DNA from: UBA4802 sp964509195 | GTDB taxonomy: Bacteria > Spirochaetota > UBA4802 > UB4802 | Direction: 5' to 3' | DNA: 64,000 nt | Assembly: GCA_964509195.1 (NCBI GenBank) | Contig: CAZDWJ010000016.1 | Span: 11,774-75,773 of the forward strand | Part shown: positions 34,254-43,130 of the stretch, piece after piece | Numbering within the stretch: the first letter of the stretch is position 1 | Layout: each line of letters begins with the position of its first letter | The notes under the pieces: model-generated | Database searches by the model: none | The model's input: the letters and a program-made list of their open reading frames with translations, nothing else | What the model was told of the DNA's origin: nothing | Position numbers and translations under genes: made by a program

Positions 34254-35182
34254 ACTATTTCTCCGCATATTTTTGTGTGTTACATATAATTATTGTGTAT
34301 CACTAAATATACTATGCTTACTGTACCTGTGTCAATTAAAATATTAACGCTTATTGAAAAAGTGCTCCCTTCTAGAAACATCAATAAACGCATTTTGACA
34401 GCTTGGCATGGTAAAAAAAGTACTTTGGGCAACTTCCGCTGCCCAGGTGCCCAAAGAGTGTATCAATAACAGCGATTATATGGCACACAGTGGGTATCCA
34501 GATGCTTGCAACTATCACCGTAGTAATCCTAAAACTTTTTTAAATAAATTCTAAAGCATTCTGAATTAAAAATATTATTGCGGTAGTCACTATCACCTCT
34601 TCAAGTGCACTCATTACTTTTTTTGCTTTTTCTTTGCCTTTAAAGACATCTTCAAAAATGTGGTACACATTAGCCAAAAGATGCATCCTCATTTTTTATC
34701 TTTTTCCAATATTAGTATAACACAGCCATTATGAAGTGTCAAGACCTATATGCAGGTATACTAATCCTAGATACCATATTTGCCATTATATGATATTCTT
34801 TACATTGTATTGCTGTGTATATACATAAAACGCATATGAATAAACAATTTAAAAATTTTTTGATTTTTAGAAATTTTTTATAAAAATGTCAATAATTATA
34901 GGTATTTATGAAAAAAAATGACATAAATAATAAAATTATTAAATATTTTATTAATTTTTTTACATTATTACTCATTTTTTTGTAAAAATTATTGACAAAT
35001 TCTATTTATTATACGTTTTGTTATGTCAATTATGATTAATTAAAGTGTACTGCTTTTACTATTTAGTTAAAATATATGACTATTGCTCTCCTTAGTGTAA
35101 TTATATACTAAATTTTTATTATAAAAATGACGAATAAATATATATCAGGGTAAGTGTGTTTTTTATGGATAGGAGGAAGCTG
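34254..35182. other. AT-rich stretch with one short ORF
   Basis: Mostly very AT-rich DNA, notably 34840-35010. Apart from the 50-codon ORF at 34540-34692, nothing gene-like is seen. A TTGACA at 34991 has no good partner element near a gene. Confidence 0.5.
34540..34692 (-). CDS. 50-residue ORF, possible remnant
   Basis: Reads MRMHLLANVYHIFEDVFKGKEKAKKVMSALEEVIVTTAIIFLIQNALEFI. The start (VYHIFEDVFKGKEKAKKVMS) recalls the head of the coiled-coil family (VYEAFKEDEVKAKVLAE), and the end has a hydrophobic segment. It may be a shortened member with the coiled coil deleted, or chance. No clear Shine-Dalgarno. Confidence 0.35.
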   Translation of the reverse strand: MRMHLLANVYHIFEDVFKGKEKAKKVMSALEEVIVTTAIIFLIQNALEFI

Positions 35183-35452
35183 ATGATTCAGGATAACTGC
35201 TGGACGTTTCCTAAAGAGATCCCCCTGGAGGAAGTGCCCGCATACTCAAGCAGGTTTGAAAAAATTGAAAAGCCTCAATGCCTGCAATTTGATTTATCAC
35301 AAACAGAATGGATTCATTCTTCGTTTATTGGGTTTTTGATCTATGCCAAGCATTCGCTATCATCTAAAGGGGGTACGCTTAATATTGTCCCTTCAGCTTC
35401 TGTACAGCGCATCCTGCATTTAATGAATCTTAATGATTATCTGTTGCATTAG
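35183..35452 (+). CDS. STAS-domain protein (anti-sigma-factor-antagonist-like)
   Basis: 89 residues from ATG 35183 (AGGAGG at 35171-35176). CLQFDLSQTEWIHSSFIGFLIYAKHSLSSKGGTLNIVPSASVQRILHLMNLNDYL follows the STAS pattern. The switch region is WIHSSFIGF, with a serine at the position phosphorylated in SpoIIAA/RsbV-type antagonists. No kinase or sigma gene adjoins it; the nearest sigma factor is at 44029. Partner-switching control is the family role; here it is inference. Confidence 0.75.
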   Translation: MIQDNCWTFPKEIPLEEVPAYSSRFEKIEKPQCLQFDLSQTEWIHSSFIGFLIYAKHSLSSKGGTLNIVPSASVQRILHLMNLNDYLLH

Positions 35453-35499
35453 AAAGCGCAATAATTACATAGTGCCTTCTGTAAAATGAGCAATCGTTA

Positions 35500-35665
35500 C
35501 TATCGCATCAACCCTGTTATTTTTGCAATAAATCCCAGTGCATTTTGATTAAACTATTATTCCTAACAAAATCGCTCCAAAATATAAGCTAAATTTGTTA
35601 TCCAGTGTTTCAAATTTTATCAGCAATTCTGCCTTCACTTTTTCAATTTTTTCGTTTAGTCCCAT
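35500..35665 (-). pseudogene. Decayed coiled-coil/TM remnant
   Basis: From ATG 35665: MGLNEKIEKVKAELLIKFETLDNKFSLYFGAILLGIIV, stop TAA at 35549-35551. A second frame then reads NQNALGFIAKITGLMR to TAG 35500-35502, whose codon lies in a CTATCGC word. The short coiled coil plus hydrophobic tail resembles the end of the coiled-coil/TM family. The downstream 35666-35946 holds one GCTCTGACCCC word (35703) and a TTGACA-N16-TAATGT pair at ~35768 that may start the arsR transcript. Confidence 0.4.
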
Positions 35666-35946
35666 AAGCGGTAAAAAATATTTTTTTACTTGTTAAACTA
35701 AAGCTCTGACCCCTTATTATTCCAACTAGATGTTATAACCAACTTTCTCTATCCTCCATATAAAATTATTGACAAATATTTTTATTTTGCTAATGTGTTA
35801 TTAAACAGTAAAATAATTGTTTAATTAAAATCTTAATTACTTGTTGTTAAAAAGACTTTTTTTTGTGTTTCTGTTACTTTTCATTATTCTAAAATAATTA
35901 AAGGCTTTAACAATAGCATACGCTGCATATAGGGGGCTTAATAAAT

Positions 35947-36237
35947 ATGATTTTTTCCGAAGAACAGGTTAGCTTTACCAGTGAGCTTTTAAAGTCCATA
36001 GCTCATCCCATACGGCTTAAAGTTCTGTGTTTTTTAATGGATGGGGAAAAAACCGTTGGTGAAATTGAAAAAGAATTTGGCTCTACCATATCAAATATAT
36101 CCCAGCATCTTACCATATTGCGCAAAATGCACATTATTCACCGACGTAAAGAAGCAAATTTTATGTATTATTCAATTAAAGATGAACGTATATTAAAACT
36201 TATCTCCACATTAAAAAATCTGTACTGTGCGCAATAA
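35947..36237 (+). CDS. ArsR-type winged-helix regulator
   Basis: 96 residues: LLKSIAHPIRLKVLCFLMDGEKTVGEIEKEFGSTISNISQHLTILRKMHIIHRRKEANFMYYSIKDERILKLISTL. This is the full ArsR winged helix with recognition helix SNISQHLTILRK. The ELCVCDL metal site is absent, so it is not an arsenic-type sensor. The one free cysteine in helix 2 (VLCFL) could be redox-active as in some persulfide sensors, but there is no second obvious partner. It overlaps the next gene by 11 bp, so it may control that outer-membrane protein. Confidence 0.85.
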   Translation: MIFSEEQVSFTSELLKSIAHPIRLKVLCFLMDGEKTVGEIEKEFGSTISNISQHLTILRKMHIIHRRKEANFMYYSIKDERILKLISTLKNLYCAQ

Positions 36238-37822
36238 ATGTGTACTACTATCGCCTCTGTTGGTGCTGCTTCTATTTTCTCATGTTTTTGGCCTTCCTAA
36301 AGCTCTGACCATCCAGGGTACTGTTATCTACAATCAAGAATATATTATCCGTGCTGCCGATATTGATACAATCCCTGCCGGCAAATTTACTTTTGGAGCT
36401 ATCGCCAATGCTATTACAAAATTCTATCTTGATAATGGGTATACACTTGCACATGTGTATCTGATGCAGGAAACACTTGTAAATATTGTAGTGTATGTGG
36501 ATGAAGGACGCTTAAACCGTATAGTGTTTAAAAATCTGAATACACTGGATACATTGCGCATTCAATACGAGTTTACTCTGCCCCATCGCATTTACCATAA
36601 GGATACTGTTGATACACAGATACGCAAACTGAAGAAGAAATATAAACTAAAAGATGTTATTGTTGACATAAAGCCTTCAAGAGATTACTCCAACGCACTC
36701 TTCCAGATTGAAAGGCTAAAAAAGCCCTTTGCCAATGGTATACTGCCGCTTATATCAGTACTGCCAGCATCTCCAGAACCACAGTATGATTTAATTATTA
36801 GCGTTGTGCCATTTCCAGTGGAAGAAACAGGTGGGTACAAATATGGCCTTGATACAAGTTTCAGCTTAGGGCTTATCCCGTATGTTTCATACACTCATCC
36901 CGGTTTGATTAAGGATGGCGATAGTTTTAGAATAGGGTTCAAAACTGGTTTCATGTATGGGTTAAACGGCAACTTTACTTCACTTCCCTTCAATACATTT
37001 AATCAGGTTAAATCAACGTATAATTTTAAACCATACGTTGATGATCTTTTTATCCCCAGGTTATCAGGTGAAGTTTACAATTCAAAAGCAGGGCGAAAGG
37101 ATTTAGGGCTTGACCAGTACAATTACGTGCGAATAAATACACTGTTAGAACCTGGTTTTACCCCAATTGAACAGTTAAAGGTATATCCTGGCTATGGTGT
37201 TGAAAAGGTTTTCATTCTGGAAGCAGTTGAAAATCCAGATGCCACAGTAACACAGCCTAATATAAAAGAAGATACGCAGGTGTGGCATTTTATAGGCATT
37301 AAAGCAAATATTGACCTTATTCCATTTTCACTGAAGCATACAACAGGGCGTAAAATCACTATTGAGGCATACCGTTATCAAAATGCAACCCATTTTTATA
37401 AAGTAATTATCGACACTACTTTTAAATTTGAATTTTTAAATTACGACCTGTTTGTATTCCAGGGTGATTATACCTATCTTAATGACCCAGTACCTTTTTA
37501 TTATGAGGAAGCTGTTTCTACACGAAAGTTTAAGGGATTCATGGGCAGAGACTACCATACCACTCACATCGCGCGCGCTTCATTTGAATATGAAATTTCA
37601 ATTCATAGAGATTTTATTTATACTGGCGTGTACAATGATTTCACCGCATTTAAAGGGAAATACCTTTTAAGTAGTAACCAGACTGGTATTGCATATGGAT
37701 TAAGCTTTCACTATGTATTTTTTGAGCAGTTTGAGTTTGCCCTGTGGTGGGGAAAGGATTATCTTATCTCCACAGGGGAATCCGGATATAACTTTAAATT
37801 TACATTAGCAAAGAAATGGTAA
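36227..37822 (+). CDS. Omp85/TamA-like outer-membrane protein
   Basis: 531 residues. Signal peptide (MRNKCVLLSPLLVLLLFSHVFG), then a ~150-residue periplasmic part. It resembles POTRA domains (AAIANAITKFYLDNGYTLAHVYL, LVNIVVYVDEGRLNRIVFKNL, YHKDTVDTQIRKLKKKY), including the 'YxxxGYxxAxV' and 'VxEG' marks. A beta-barrel follows (~185-531: SFSLGLIPYVSYTHPG, FRIGFKTGFMYGLNG, ..., YNFKFTLAKKW) ending in an aromatic residue. Family members insert or secrete proteins, or move lipids, at the outer membrane. The start is GTG 36227, overlapping the ArsR stop. The barrel is shorter and more divergent than BamA. Confidence 0.65.
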   Translation: MRNKCVLLSPLLVLLLFSHVFGLPKALTIQGTVIYNQEYIIRAADIDTIPAGKFTFGAIANAITKFYLDNGYTLAHVYLMQETLVNIVVYVDEGRLNRIVFKNLNTLDTLRIQYEFTLPHRIYHKDTVDTQIRKLKKKYKLKDVIVDIKPSRDYSNALFQIERLKKPFANGILPLISVLPASPEPQYDLIISVVPFPVEETGGYKYGLDTSFSLGLIPYVSYTHPGLIKDGDSFRIGFKTGFMYGLNGNFTSLPFNTFNQVKSTYNFKPYVDDLFIPRLSGEVYNSKAGRKDLGLDQYNYVRINTLLEPGFTPIEQLKVYPGYGVEKVFILEAVENPDATVTQPNIKEDTQVWHFIGIKANIDLIPFSLKHTTGRKITIEAYRYQNATHFYKVIIDTTFKFEFLNYDLFVFQGDYTYLNDPVPFYYEEAVSTRKFKGFMGRDYHTTHIARASFEYEISIHRDFIYTGVYNDFTAFKGKYLLSSNQTGIAYGLSFHYVFFEQFEFALWWGKDYLISTGESGYNFKFTLAKKW

Positions 37823-37831
37823 AATTTGTGT

Positions 37832-37926
37832 CATGCGTGCTTGTTGCACGCATGTGTATATGGCAACGAAGTGGTGAAAATGGCTTATCAATATGCAGGG
37901 GAGCAATGCCTCGCACCCCTGCATAT
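37832..37926. terminator. Two hairpins between convergent genes
   Basis: CATGCGTGC / GCACGCATG (37832-37854, 5-nt loop) and ATATGCAGGGG / CCCCTGCATAT (37891-37926). They lie tail to tail between the Omp85-like and exonuclease genes. Neither has a strong T-run, so termination may be inefficient. Confidence 0.6.
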
Positions 37927-37940
37927 TATACTACCAAACA

Positions 37941-38747
37941 TCAATATACCGCCAGTATCCGTGCTGTATTGAAATACCTAATTTCTTTTCGTAAATAACA
38001 GTACGCCTGTATGTAGTTATTCTTTCCCATGATAAAATAGCGCTGCGGCAGGATGCTACGCTCCAATATATTACCCTGTGCATCTTTATAGGTAATAGTA
38101 ATGCGATAGCCTAAGGGGATTCTGCTATCGGTTGGAATGTGTGTACCGTTAATCCTCATCGAATACGCACTGACCATACCACCGTGGTAGCGTTCCAGGT
38201 CACGAATACACCAGTTGTGTGCACCCAGTGTATCAATAACCTTTTTAAATATTTCCATAGTGCCCTGTGCATCACTTAACGCATGATGGGCATTGATAGA
38301 TATACCAAAAATTTTACACAGATTACCAAGGTTATAGCTTGGAAGCTTCTTAAACGTCTTCCGTGCTAAATTCACAGTATCAAATGCTTTTATATCCGGT
38401 GTGATTTTATCATGTTGATGAAACGCTGAATCAATGAATGATAAATCTAAGCGCGGATTATGGATAACACAATACGCATTGCTGGTATACTGCTCAATTG
38501 TATCTAATACCTCTGAAATAACCGGTGCTTCCTGTACCATTTCAGAAGTAATCCCATGTAAACGTGTAACATGCGGTGGAATTGGTTTTAATGGATTAAC
38601 CAGCGTATAAAATGTATCAATTACCTCATCCAAAGTAAACCGTATGATACCAATTGAAACTATTCTGTCAATAATGGGATTTAGTCCGGTGGTTTCACAA
38701 TCCAGTGCACAAAAAACAGTATCATGTAGTAATGTGGCAAATTCCAT
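37941..38747 (-). CDS. DEDDh exonuclease fused to a WYL-like tail
   Basis: The exonuclease domain (~residues 10-175) has all motifs of the DnaQ-like DEDDh group: FCALDCETTGLNPIIDRIVSIGI (ExoI, Asp and Glu), YCVIHNPRLDLSFID (ExoII, Asp), and NAHHALSDAQGTMEIF (ExoIII, His and Asp). The C-terminal ~65 residues (YRITITYKDAQGNILERSILPQRYFIMGKNNYIQAYCYLRKEIRYFNTARILAV) match the core of WYL domains, which bind nucleic acid or nucleotides. A free-standing exonuclease-WYL protein is unusual compared with DnaQ or ribonuclease T. It lies 6 bp after murB and is presumably co-transcribed. Confidence 0.82.
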   Translation of the reverse strand: MEFATLLHDTVFCALDCETTGLNPIIDRIVSIGIIRFTLDEVIDTFYTLVNPLKPIPPHVTRLHGITSEMVQEAPVISEVLDTIEQYTSNAYCVIHNPRLDLSFIDSAFHQHDKITPDIKAFDTVNLARKTFKKLPSYNLGNLCKIFGISINAHHALSDAQGTMEIFKKVIDTLGAHNWCIRDLERYHGGMVSAYSMRINGTHIPTDSRIPLGYRITITYKDAQGNILERSILPQRYFIMGKNNYIQAYCYLRKEIRYFNTARILAVY

Positions 38748-38753
38748 AAATTC

Positions 38754-39674
38754 TTAAAATTCTCCAATAAAACGAATCTCAGGCTCAAGATGAATACCGT
38801 ACAGTTTTAACACTGTTTCCTGAATAAATTCTACCAAGTATTTAATATCCTTGGCTGTTGCGTTTCCTGTATTAATAATAAAATTAGTATGAAGTTCTGA
38901 CACTTTTGCACCACCAACACTGTAACCGCGCAACCCTGCATCGTTAATAAGCTTCCATGAAGAGTGCCCATCTGGATTTTTAAATACTGATCCTGCCGAA
39001 GGATAATCTAACGGATGCTTTTGTTTGCGCTCACGGATAATCTCTTTCACAGTATTTTTTACTTCCTGGGGGTCTTTTGCAGGCATCAGCGTGCATTCTG
39101 CACATATAACAATGGCGCCATCCGGCAGCATAGATTTCCTGTATGAAAATAACGACTCATTTGCAATAGTTAAAAGCTTTCCATCACTTGAGTAACAGGT
39201 TATATGTGAAACGACATCTGCAAAGGTACCCCTATTGGTACCAGCGTTCATGATAACACCACCGCCAATACAGCCAGGAATGCCTGCCATAAACTCCATA
39301 CCAGCAAGCCCATGCTCAATTGCTTCTTCCACAAAACGCTTTTTTGTTACTCTTGCGTCAACCACAACGTTAGTGCCATGGAATGTGATGGAACCGCTAT
39401 TTTCTTCAGAGCTTCCAATTCGTACAACTAGACCGCGTATCCCTTTGTCCCCTACAACCAGGTTGGAGCCGCCCCCAATTATGGTAACGGGAATATTTGT
39501 TTGTTTGGCGATAGTTACTATATAAGGGATTGCTTCATTAGTACTGGGCTCAATCAACATGTCAACAGGACCACCCACCTTAAAAGTGGTAAACTGGCTC
39601 ATTGGCACATTAACATACAATTTTCCATACTGAGCCAGCTCATTTATAACGTTGCTTGAACAAATTTGCCCCAA
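38754..39674 (-). CDS. murB: UDP-N-acetylenolpyruvoylglucosamine reductase
   Basis: FAD enzyme of peptidoglycan precursor synthesis (UDP-MurNAc formation). FTTFKVGGPVDMLIEP and VTIIGGGSNLVVGDKGIRGLVVRI form the FAD-binding part. GIPGCIGGGVIMNAG holds the flavin loop, FSYRKSML the catalytic Arg, and YPSAGSVFKNP the active-site Ser. The final ELHTNFIINTGNATAKDI and EPEIRFIGEF place it in type II MurB, lacking the extra E. coli loop. The length of 306 residues fits. A GCGATAGTTACT word at 39508 is inside the gene. Confidence 0.95.
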   Translation of the reverse strand: MGQICSSNVINELAQYGKLYVNVPMSQFTTFKVGGPVDMLIEPSTNEAIPYIVTIAKQTNIPVTIIGGGSNLVVGDKGIRGLVVRIGSSEENSGSITFHGTNVVVDARVTKKRFVEEAIEHGLAGMEFMAGIPGCIGGGVIMNAGTNRGTFADVVSHITCYSSDGKLLTIANESLFSYRKSMLPDGAIVICAECTLMPAKDPQEVKNTVKEIIRERKQKHPLDYPSAGSVFKNPDGHSSWKLINDAGLRGYSVGGAKVSELHTNFIINTGNATAKDIKYLVEFIQETVLKLYGIHLEPEIRFIGEF

Positions 39675-39787
39675 TGTTGGTAACTCCTTTATTTAATATA
39701 GATTAAATACCACCACCATTACTACTTTACTATGAAAATCAATAGATTTTTAAAAAATTTTTCTTGAGGGTAAATATCAATTCTATA

Positions 39788-40648
39788 TTAAATTAATACT
39801 ACCTGCAATTCTTCAGCTACTTCTTTTGCTTTTTCAGTACATTCCATACCTATAACTACCGGGATTCCCGGCACTCCCAAGCCTTTCTCAATTATTTTTG
39901 CTCTTCTTGAAGCTCTCACAACATCCGTTTCATCTACTACAACTGAAACTTCTGCTGCTAAAAAAACCTTTTTTTCTTTATTATGGCGTAAATACCCAGT
40001 AGCAACTACATCAATCCTCAAGGCATCGTCACGCTCATCATCTGTTATAATTGCTTTATTATTGAGCATAGCATCATCGATGATATTAGCAAGTTCTACA
40101 GTATCAATCAATTTACACTTTAAAATTAACTTCCCAAAATACGAAGGGGCTTTTTCTCTTACTTTGCGTTCAAAATTATCACCTTTTAAACTTCCAACAT
40201 CATTTTTTAATCCTGCTACATCTTCCTTCAGTATTGCTACATCTTTCTTTAGTAGTGCTACGTCTTCCTTCAGCATTGCTACATCTTCCTTTAATACTGC
40301 TACATCTTTCTTTAATACTGCCACATCTTCCTTTAATACTGCTACATCTTCTTTTAATACTCTTACATCACTTTTCAGTTCTTCAATATCATTGCCTTGC
40401 TTTTCAACTGTATGCTGTAAAGGTTTAAAGTCTTTTTCTATGAATTGCTCATAACGCTTTACAAACTCATCAAATTTTTTGGGTAATGCCAACAATTCAT
40501 CTGTAAGAACCAGTTTTCGTAGCTCTTCAAGCCAATCGGGATGTTCCTTCAAAATAGAAAGCAAATCCCAATACGATTCAATTTTATTTTTTTTCATCTC
40601 TTCCATACTCTTAAGATACTCATTTGACTGTTTTTTGTCAACTATCAT
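39788..40648 (-). CDS. Coiled-coil protein with C-terminal PD-(D/E)XK-like domain
   Basis: ATG 40648 follows AGGAGG at good spacing. Residues ~55-165 form a coiled coil, including about eight near-identical heptads of type LK(E/K)DVAV. These are encoded by 21-bp tandem DNA repeats (about 40213-40374). The C-terminal ~125 residues (KAPSYFGKLIL..., ITDDERDDALRIDVVATGYLRHNKEKKVFLAAEVSVVVDETDVVRASRRAKIIEKGL...PVVIGMEC) look like a restriction-endonuclease-like fold: Asp in 'RIDVVATG', then AAEVSVVVDETDV in the E-x-K strand position with Val for Lys. Similar proteins are numerous in some filamentous bacteria and cyanobacteria; the function is unknown. Confidence 0.6.
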   Translation of the reverse strand: MIVDKKQSNEYLKSMEEMKKNKIESYWDLLSILKEHPDWLEELRKLVLTDELLALPKKFDEFVKRYEQFIEKDFKPLQHTVEKQGNDIEELKSDVRVLKEDVAVLKEDVAVLKKDVAVLKEDVAMLKEDVALLKKDVAILKEDVAGLKNDVGSLKGDNFERKVREKAPSYFGKLILKCKLIDTVELANIIDDAMLNNKAIITDDERDDALRIDVVATGYLRHNKEKKVFLAAEVSVVVDETDVVRASRRAKIIEKGLGVPGIPVVIGMECTEKAKEVAEELQVVLI

Positions 40649-40675
40649 AATTATTACCTCCTGGTACACATTATT

Positions 40676-40800
40676 TATTTGTACATCTAAAAACTATTTT
40701 CATTCTTTCAAATGCAATATTATTAAAAGCTCTTTTATCTACAATAATTTACTTTACATCAAGGGAATATCTTGAATATTGTTTTTTAAATTTTTTTTAT
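40676..40800. repeat. Possible eroded copy D of nested-hairpin element
   Basis: TACATCTAAAAACTATTTTC...TTAAAAGCTCTTTTATCTAC...ACATCAAGGGAATATCTTGA keeps the order and spacing of element parts seen in copies A-C, but most stems are broken. It lies in the gene-free stretch 40649-40863, which has nothing else recognisable. Confidence 0.45.
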
Positions 40801-40863
40801 TTTTTTTTATTAAATGCTAATTCAATGAAACCATAGGGCTTACCTGTCAATATTTAACTTTTT

Positions 40864-41601
40864 TTAATTTTTAGCCTTTGTTTTAGGCATATTTCCAGAT
40901 TTATTTTTATTTACTACACGCTTTTGTTTTTTTACCTCATAGCCATTTTCAAGTATTTTCCCCCCTTCAATATGGTATTGTACATTACTGGCTTTGACAA
41001 TACGCTCATCATGTGTTGCTATTATTATAGAAATGCCCTTGTCATCACGTAACCTTGCAAATAGCTTTAATATATCATTTGCTGTTGTTGTATCCAGATT
41101 GCCGGTGGGCTCATCTGCCAGTATCAGTTTTGGCTCGTTAATGATAGCTCGTGCTATCGCCACACGCTGCCGTTCCCCTCCTGATAATGTGGTGGGGTTT
41201 CTGTCCAGTATATCAATAATCTGCAGGTAGTCTGCCAGTTCCATAATTCTAGCATGCAGATTACGTGTTTGCCTGTTAAGAATCGCAGGGAATGCAATGT
41301 TGTCGTAGGCGGAGATATCAGAAAAAAGGTTAAAAAACTGAAATACAAAGCCAATATCCCGGTTTCTAAAACGCGACCGCTTTAGATCACTCCATGTAAA
41401 GATATTGTCACCCATAAAAAGTACTGTGCCCTCATTTGGCTGCAGCAATCCTGATATCACTCCAAGAAGGGTTGTTTTACCCGAACCCGATTTTCCTGTT
41501 AAGGCGGTGATAGTGCTTTCCTGAACGTCAAAGCTCACATTATCCAGGACTTTGCGCTCATCGTACTGTACAGTTACTGAATTTACCTGTAATAATGCCA
41601 C
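40864..41601 (-). CDS. LolD/MacB-type ABC transporter ATPase
   Basis: Intact motifs: Walker A LTGKSGSGKTTLL, Q-loop GFVFQFFNLFSDISAYDNI, signature TTLSGGERQRVAIARAI, Walker B LILADEPTGNLDTTT, switch His IIATHDERI. This is the LolD/FtsE/MacB group that works with mechanotransmitting permeases. A Lys-rich tail (VKKQKRVVNKNKSGN...) extends the C-terminus. The start lies 9 bp after the permease gene, so the two form one operon. Likely substrates are lipoproteins or periplasmic assembly steps. Confidence 0.9.
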   Translation of the reverse strand: MALLQVNSVTVQYDERKVLDNVSFDVQESTITALTGKSGSGKTTLLGVISGLLQPNEGTVLFMGDNIFTWSDLKRSRFRNRDIGFVFQFFNLFSDISAYDNIAFPAILNRQTRNLHARIMELADYLQIIDILDRNPTTLSGGERQRVAIARAIINEPKLILADEPTGNLDTTTANDILKLFARLRDDKGISIIIATHDERIVKASNVQYHIEGGKILENGYEVKKQKRVVNKNKSGNMPKTKAKN

Positions 41602-41610
41602 GGTTATACC

Positions 41611-42894
41611 TCACTGTTTGCTTAATGCTTTAAATAAATTCATATTTGATGCAAAAATAGCCGGTATCAACGCTGATAATGACGAAATAGCTACTGAAAA
41701 AAGAACAAGCCCCACACATACCTTCATACCTACCGGCTCAAGGCCAATACCACTCAACGCTGGAACCAGTGATGCAAGTTTTGCACCAGCTGCTTTAATT
41801 AAATACGCTCCAGCTAGATACCCAATAAAACCATACACTGCACCAATAAACGCTGCCTCAACCATAAAGGTCATGATTATCCTGAATTTTGATACACCTA
41901 AAATTCTGCGCAATGAAAAACTATAACTTCGGTTATAGATAATAATCAAATATGAATTAAATATTGATATAACAGTCAGAACTAGCAAGAAGAAACCAAC
42001 AAAGATTGAAAATCCATCAATAATGCTCATTGCCTGATTTGTTTTACTTGCCACTTCATCAAGTGAGGTAACAGCAAGTCCCATTGATTTTATTTTTTTG
42101 GTAACTTCAGGAAGTTTTTTGACGTCCTTGACTTTTGCATACAATCTAATGTACAGGATTGGCTGGGCAATTTTAGTTTCAGCTGCATACTGAGCAGCAA
42201 TTTTATTGACAAACGTATCCGGCACCACAATCCCGGTTAGATTGAACAGTGTTGAAAAAGAATGTATAACTGCTGGCACTTCAAATCGCTTTTTTGTTTC
42301 AGTGCCTTTTGGTGTGTCGATTATTATTGTAATTGGCAGCCCTTTTAACGTGTCTTCATTAAATAAAGGAAGATTGTTGATTGCAGCAAAGTTATTGAAC
42401 ATATCCAGTGCCACCTGTGGTGCTATTACCGGTACCGGCTCATTGGGGTAATACTTAAATGATTTATACCCTGGTACTTTATCCTTTAAAAATTGCTGGC
42501 TTATCCCGCAAATAGGGACGTATGGAGCTCGTGATTTTCCCAATAATTCAATTTTTATTTTTGTTGCTGCATTAATGCATGTGACTGTATATACTGATGC
42601 AACACTATCGATTTTGCGTATAGCCTTGACTTTTTCAGGTGAAATGCTGTTAATAGCATACGATAATGTTGCTTCTCCAGTTTTTGCCTTGGGTTCAATG
42701 ATTATTTCGTTAATATCTAATGAGCCAAAAAGCCTTTTTTCAACAAAATTCGTAACTGAATCTCGTAGCGAAAGATACAGTACCAAAAAAGCAATAAGCA
42801 GTATTATGCCAAAACTAGAAAGCAATGCCTTCCATATATTTATAACTATCTCTTCAATAATTAATTTTGCATTTCGAATAATGTACTGTAGCAT
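41611..42894 (-). CDS. FtsX/LolE-like ABC permease
   Basis: ATG 42894 follows AAGGAAG. Topology of the MacB/LolCE family: one N-terminal TM helix (ALLSSFGIILLIAFLVLYLSLRDSV), a large periplasmic domain (~residues 50-300), then three TM helices (FSIFVGFFLLVLTVISIFNSYLIII; FMVEAAFIGAVYGFIGYLAGAYLI; GMKVCVGLVLFSVAISSLSALIPAIFASN). The coupling helix region RILGVSKFRIIMTFMVEAAFIG is well conserved with LolE/FtsX. It pairs with the ATPase directly downstream. A role in lipoprotein release or export is inferred. Confidence 0.85.
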   Translation of the reverse strand: MLQYIIRNAKLIIEEIVINIWKALLSSFGIILLIAFLVLYLSLRDSVTNFVEKRLFGSLDINEIIIEPKAKTGEATLSYAINSISPEKVKAIRKIDSVASVYTVTCINAATKIKIELLGKSRAPYVPICGISQQFLKDKVPGYKSFKYYPNEPVPVIAPQVALDMFNNFAAINNLPLFNEDTLKGLPITIIIDTPKGTETKKRFEVPAVIHSFSTLFNLTGIVVPDTFVNKIAAQYAAETKIAQPILYIRLYAKVKDVKKLPEVTKKIKSMGLAVTSLDEVASKTNQAMSIIDGFSIFVGFFLLVLTVISIFNSYLIIIYNRSYSFSLRRILGVSKFRIIMTFMVEAAFIGAVYGFIGYLAGAYLIKAAGAKLASLVPALSGIGLEPVGMKVCVGLVLFSVAISSLSALIPAIFASNMNLFKALSKQ

Positions 42895-43130
42895 GGTAGA
42901 GCACTTCCTTGTTAAAGATTTAATACATAATGGTGAGTGCCTGGTCGCTTTAGACGGCGGAAGCACTCAATCTATCAAATAATCTAAAAGTTTTATTATA
43001 TCCATTGCCTTATGTGGTACAAAATAAAAATAATGCAAATATAAAAAAATTATTGCATTTTTCTTAAATATCATAAATATCTTCAAAAGATAATTATAAA
43101 ATTAAAAGCAATGAAATAAAGATACTGTTT

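Noticed and set aside
30000..36000. Prophage or integrative element
   Set aside because: No integrase, capsid, portal or replication genes; the region is explained by repeats, a RAYT remnant and single genes.
40213..40374. Non-coding minisatellite or CRISPR-like array
   Set aside because: The 21-bp units are in frame and encode heptads of a coiled coil in a gene with a good ribosome-binding site.
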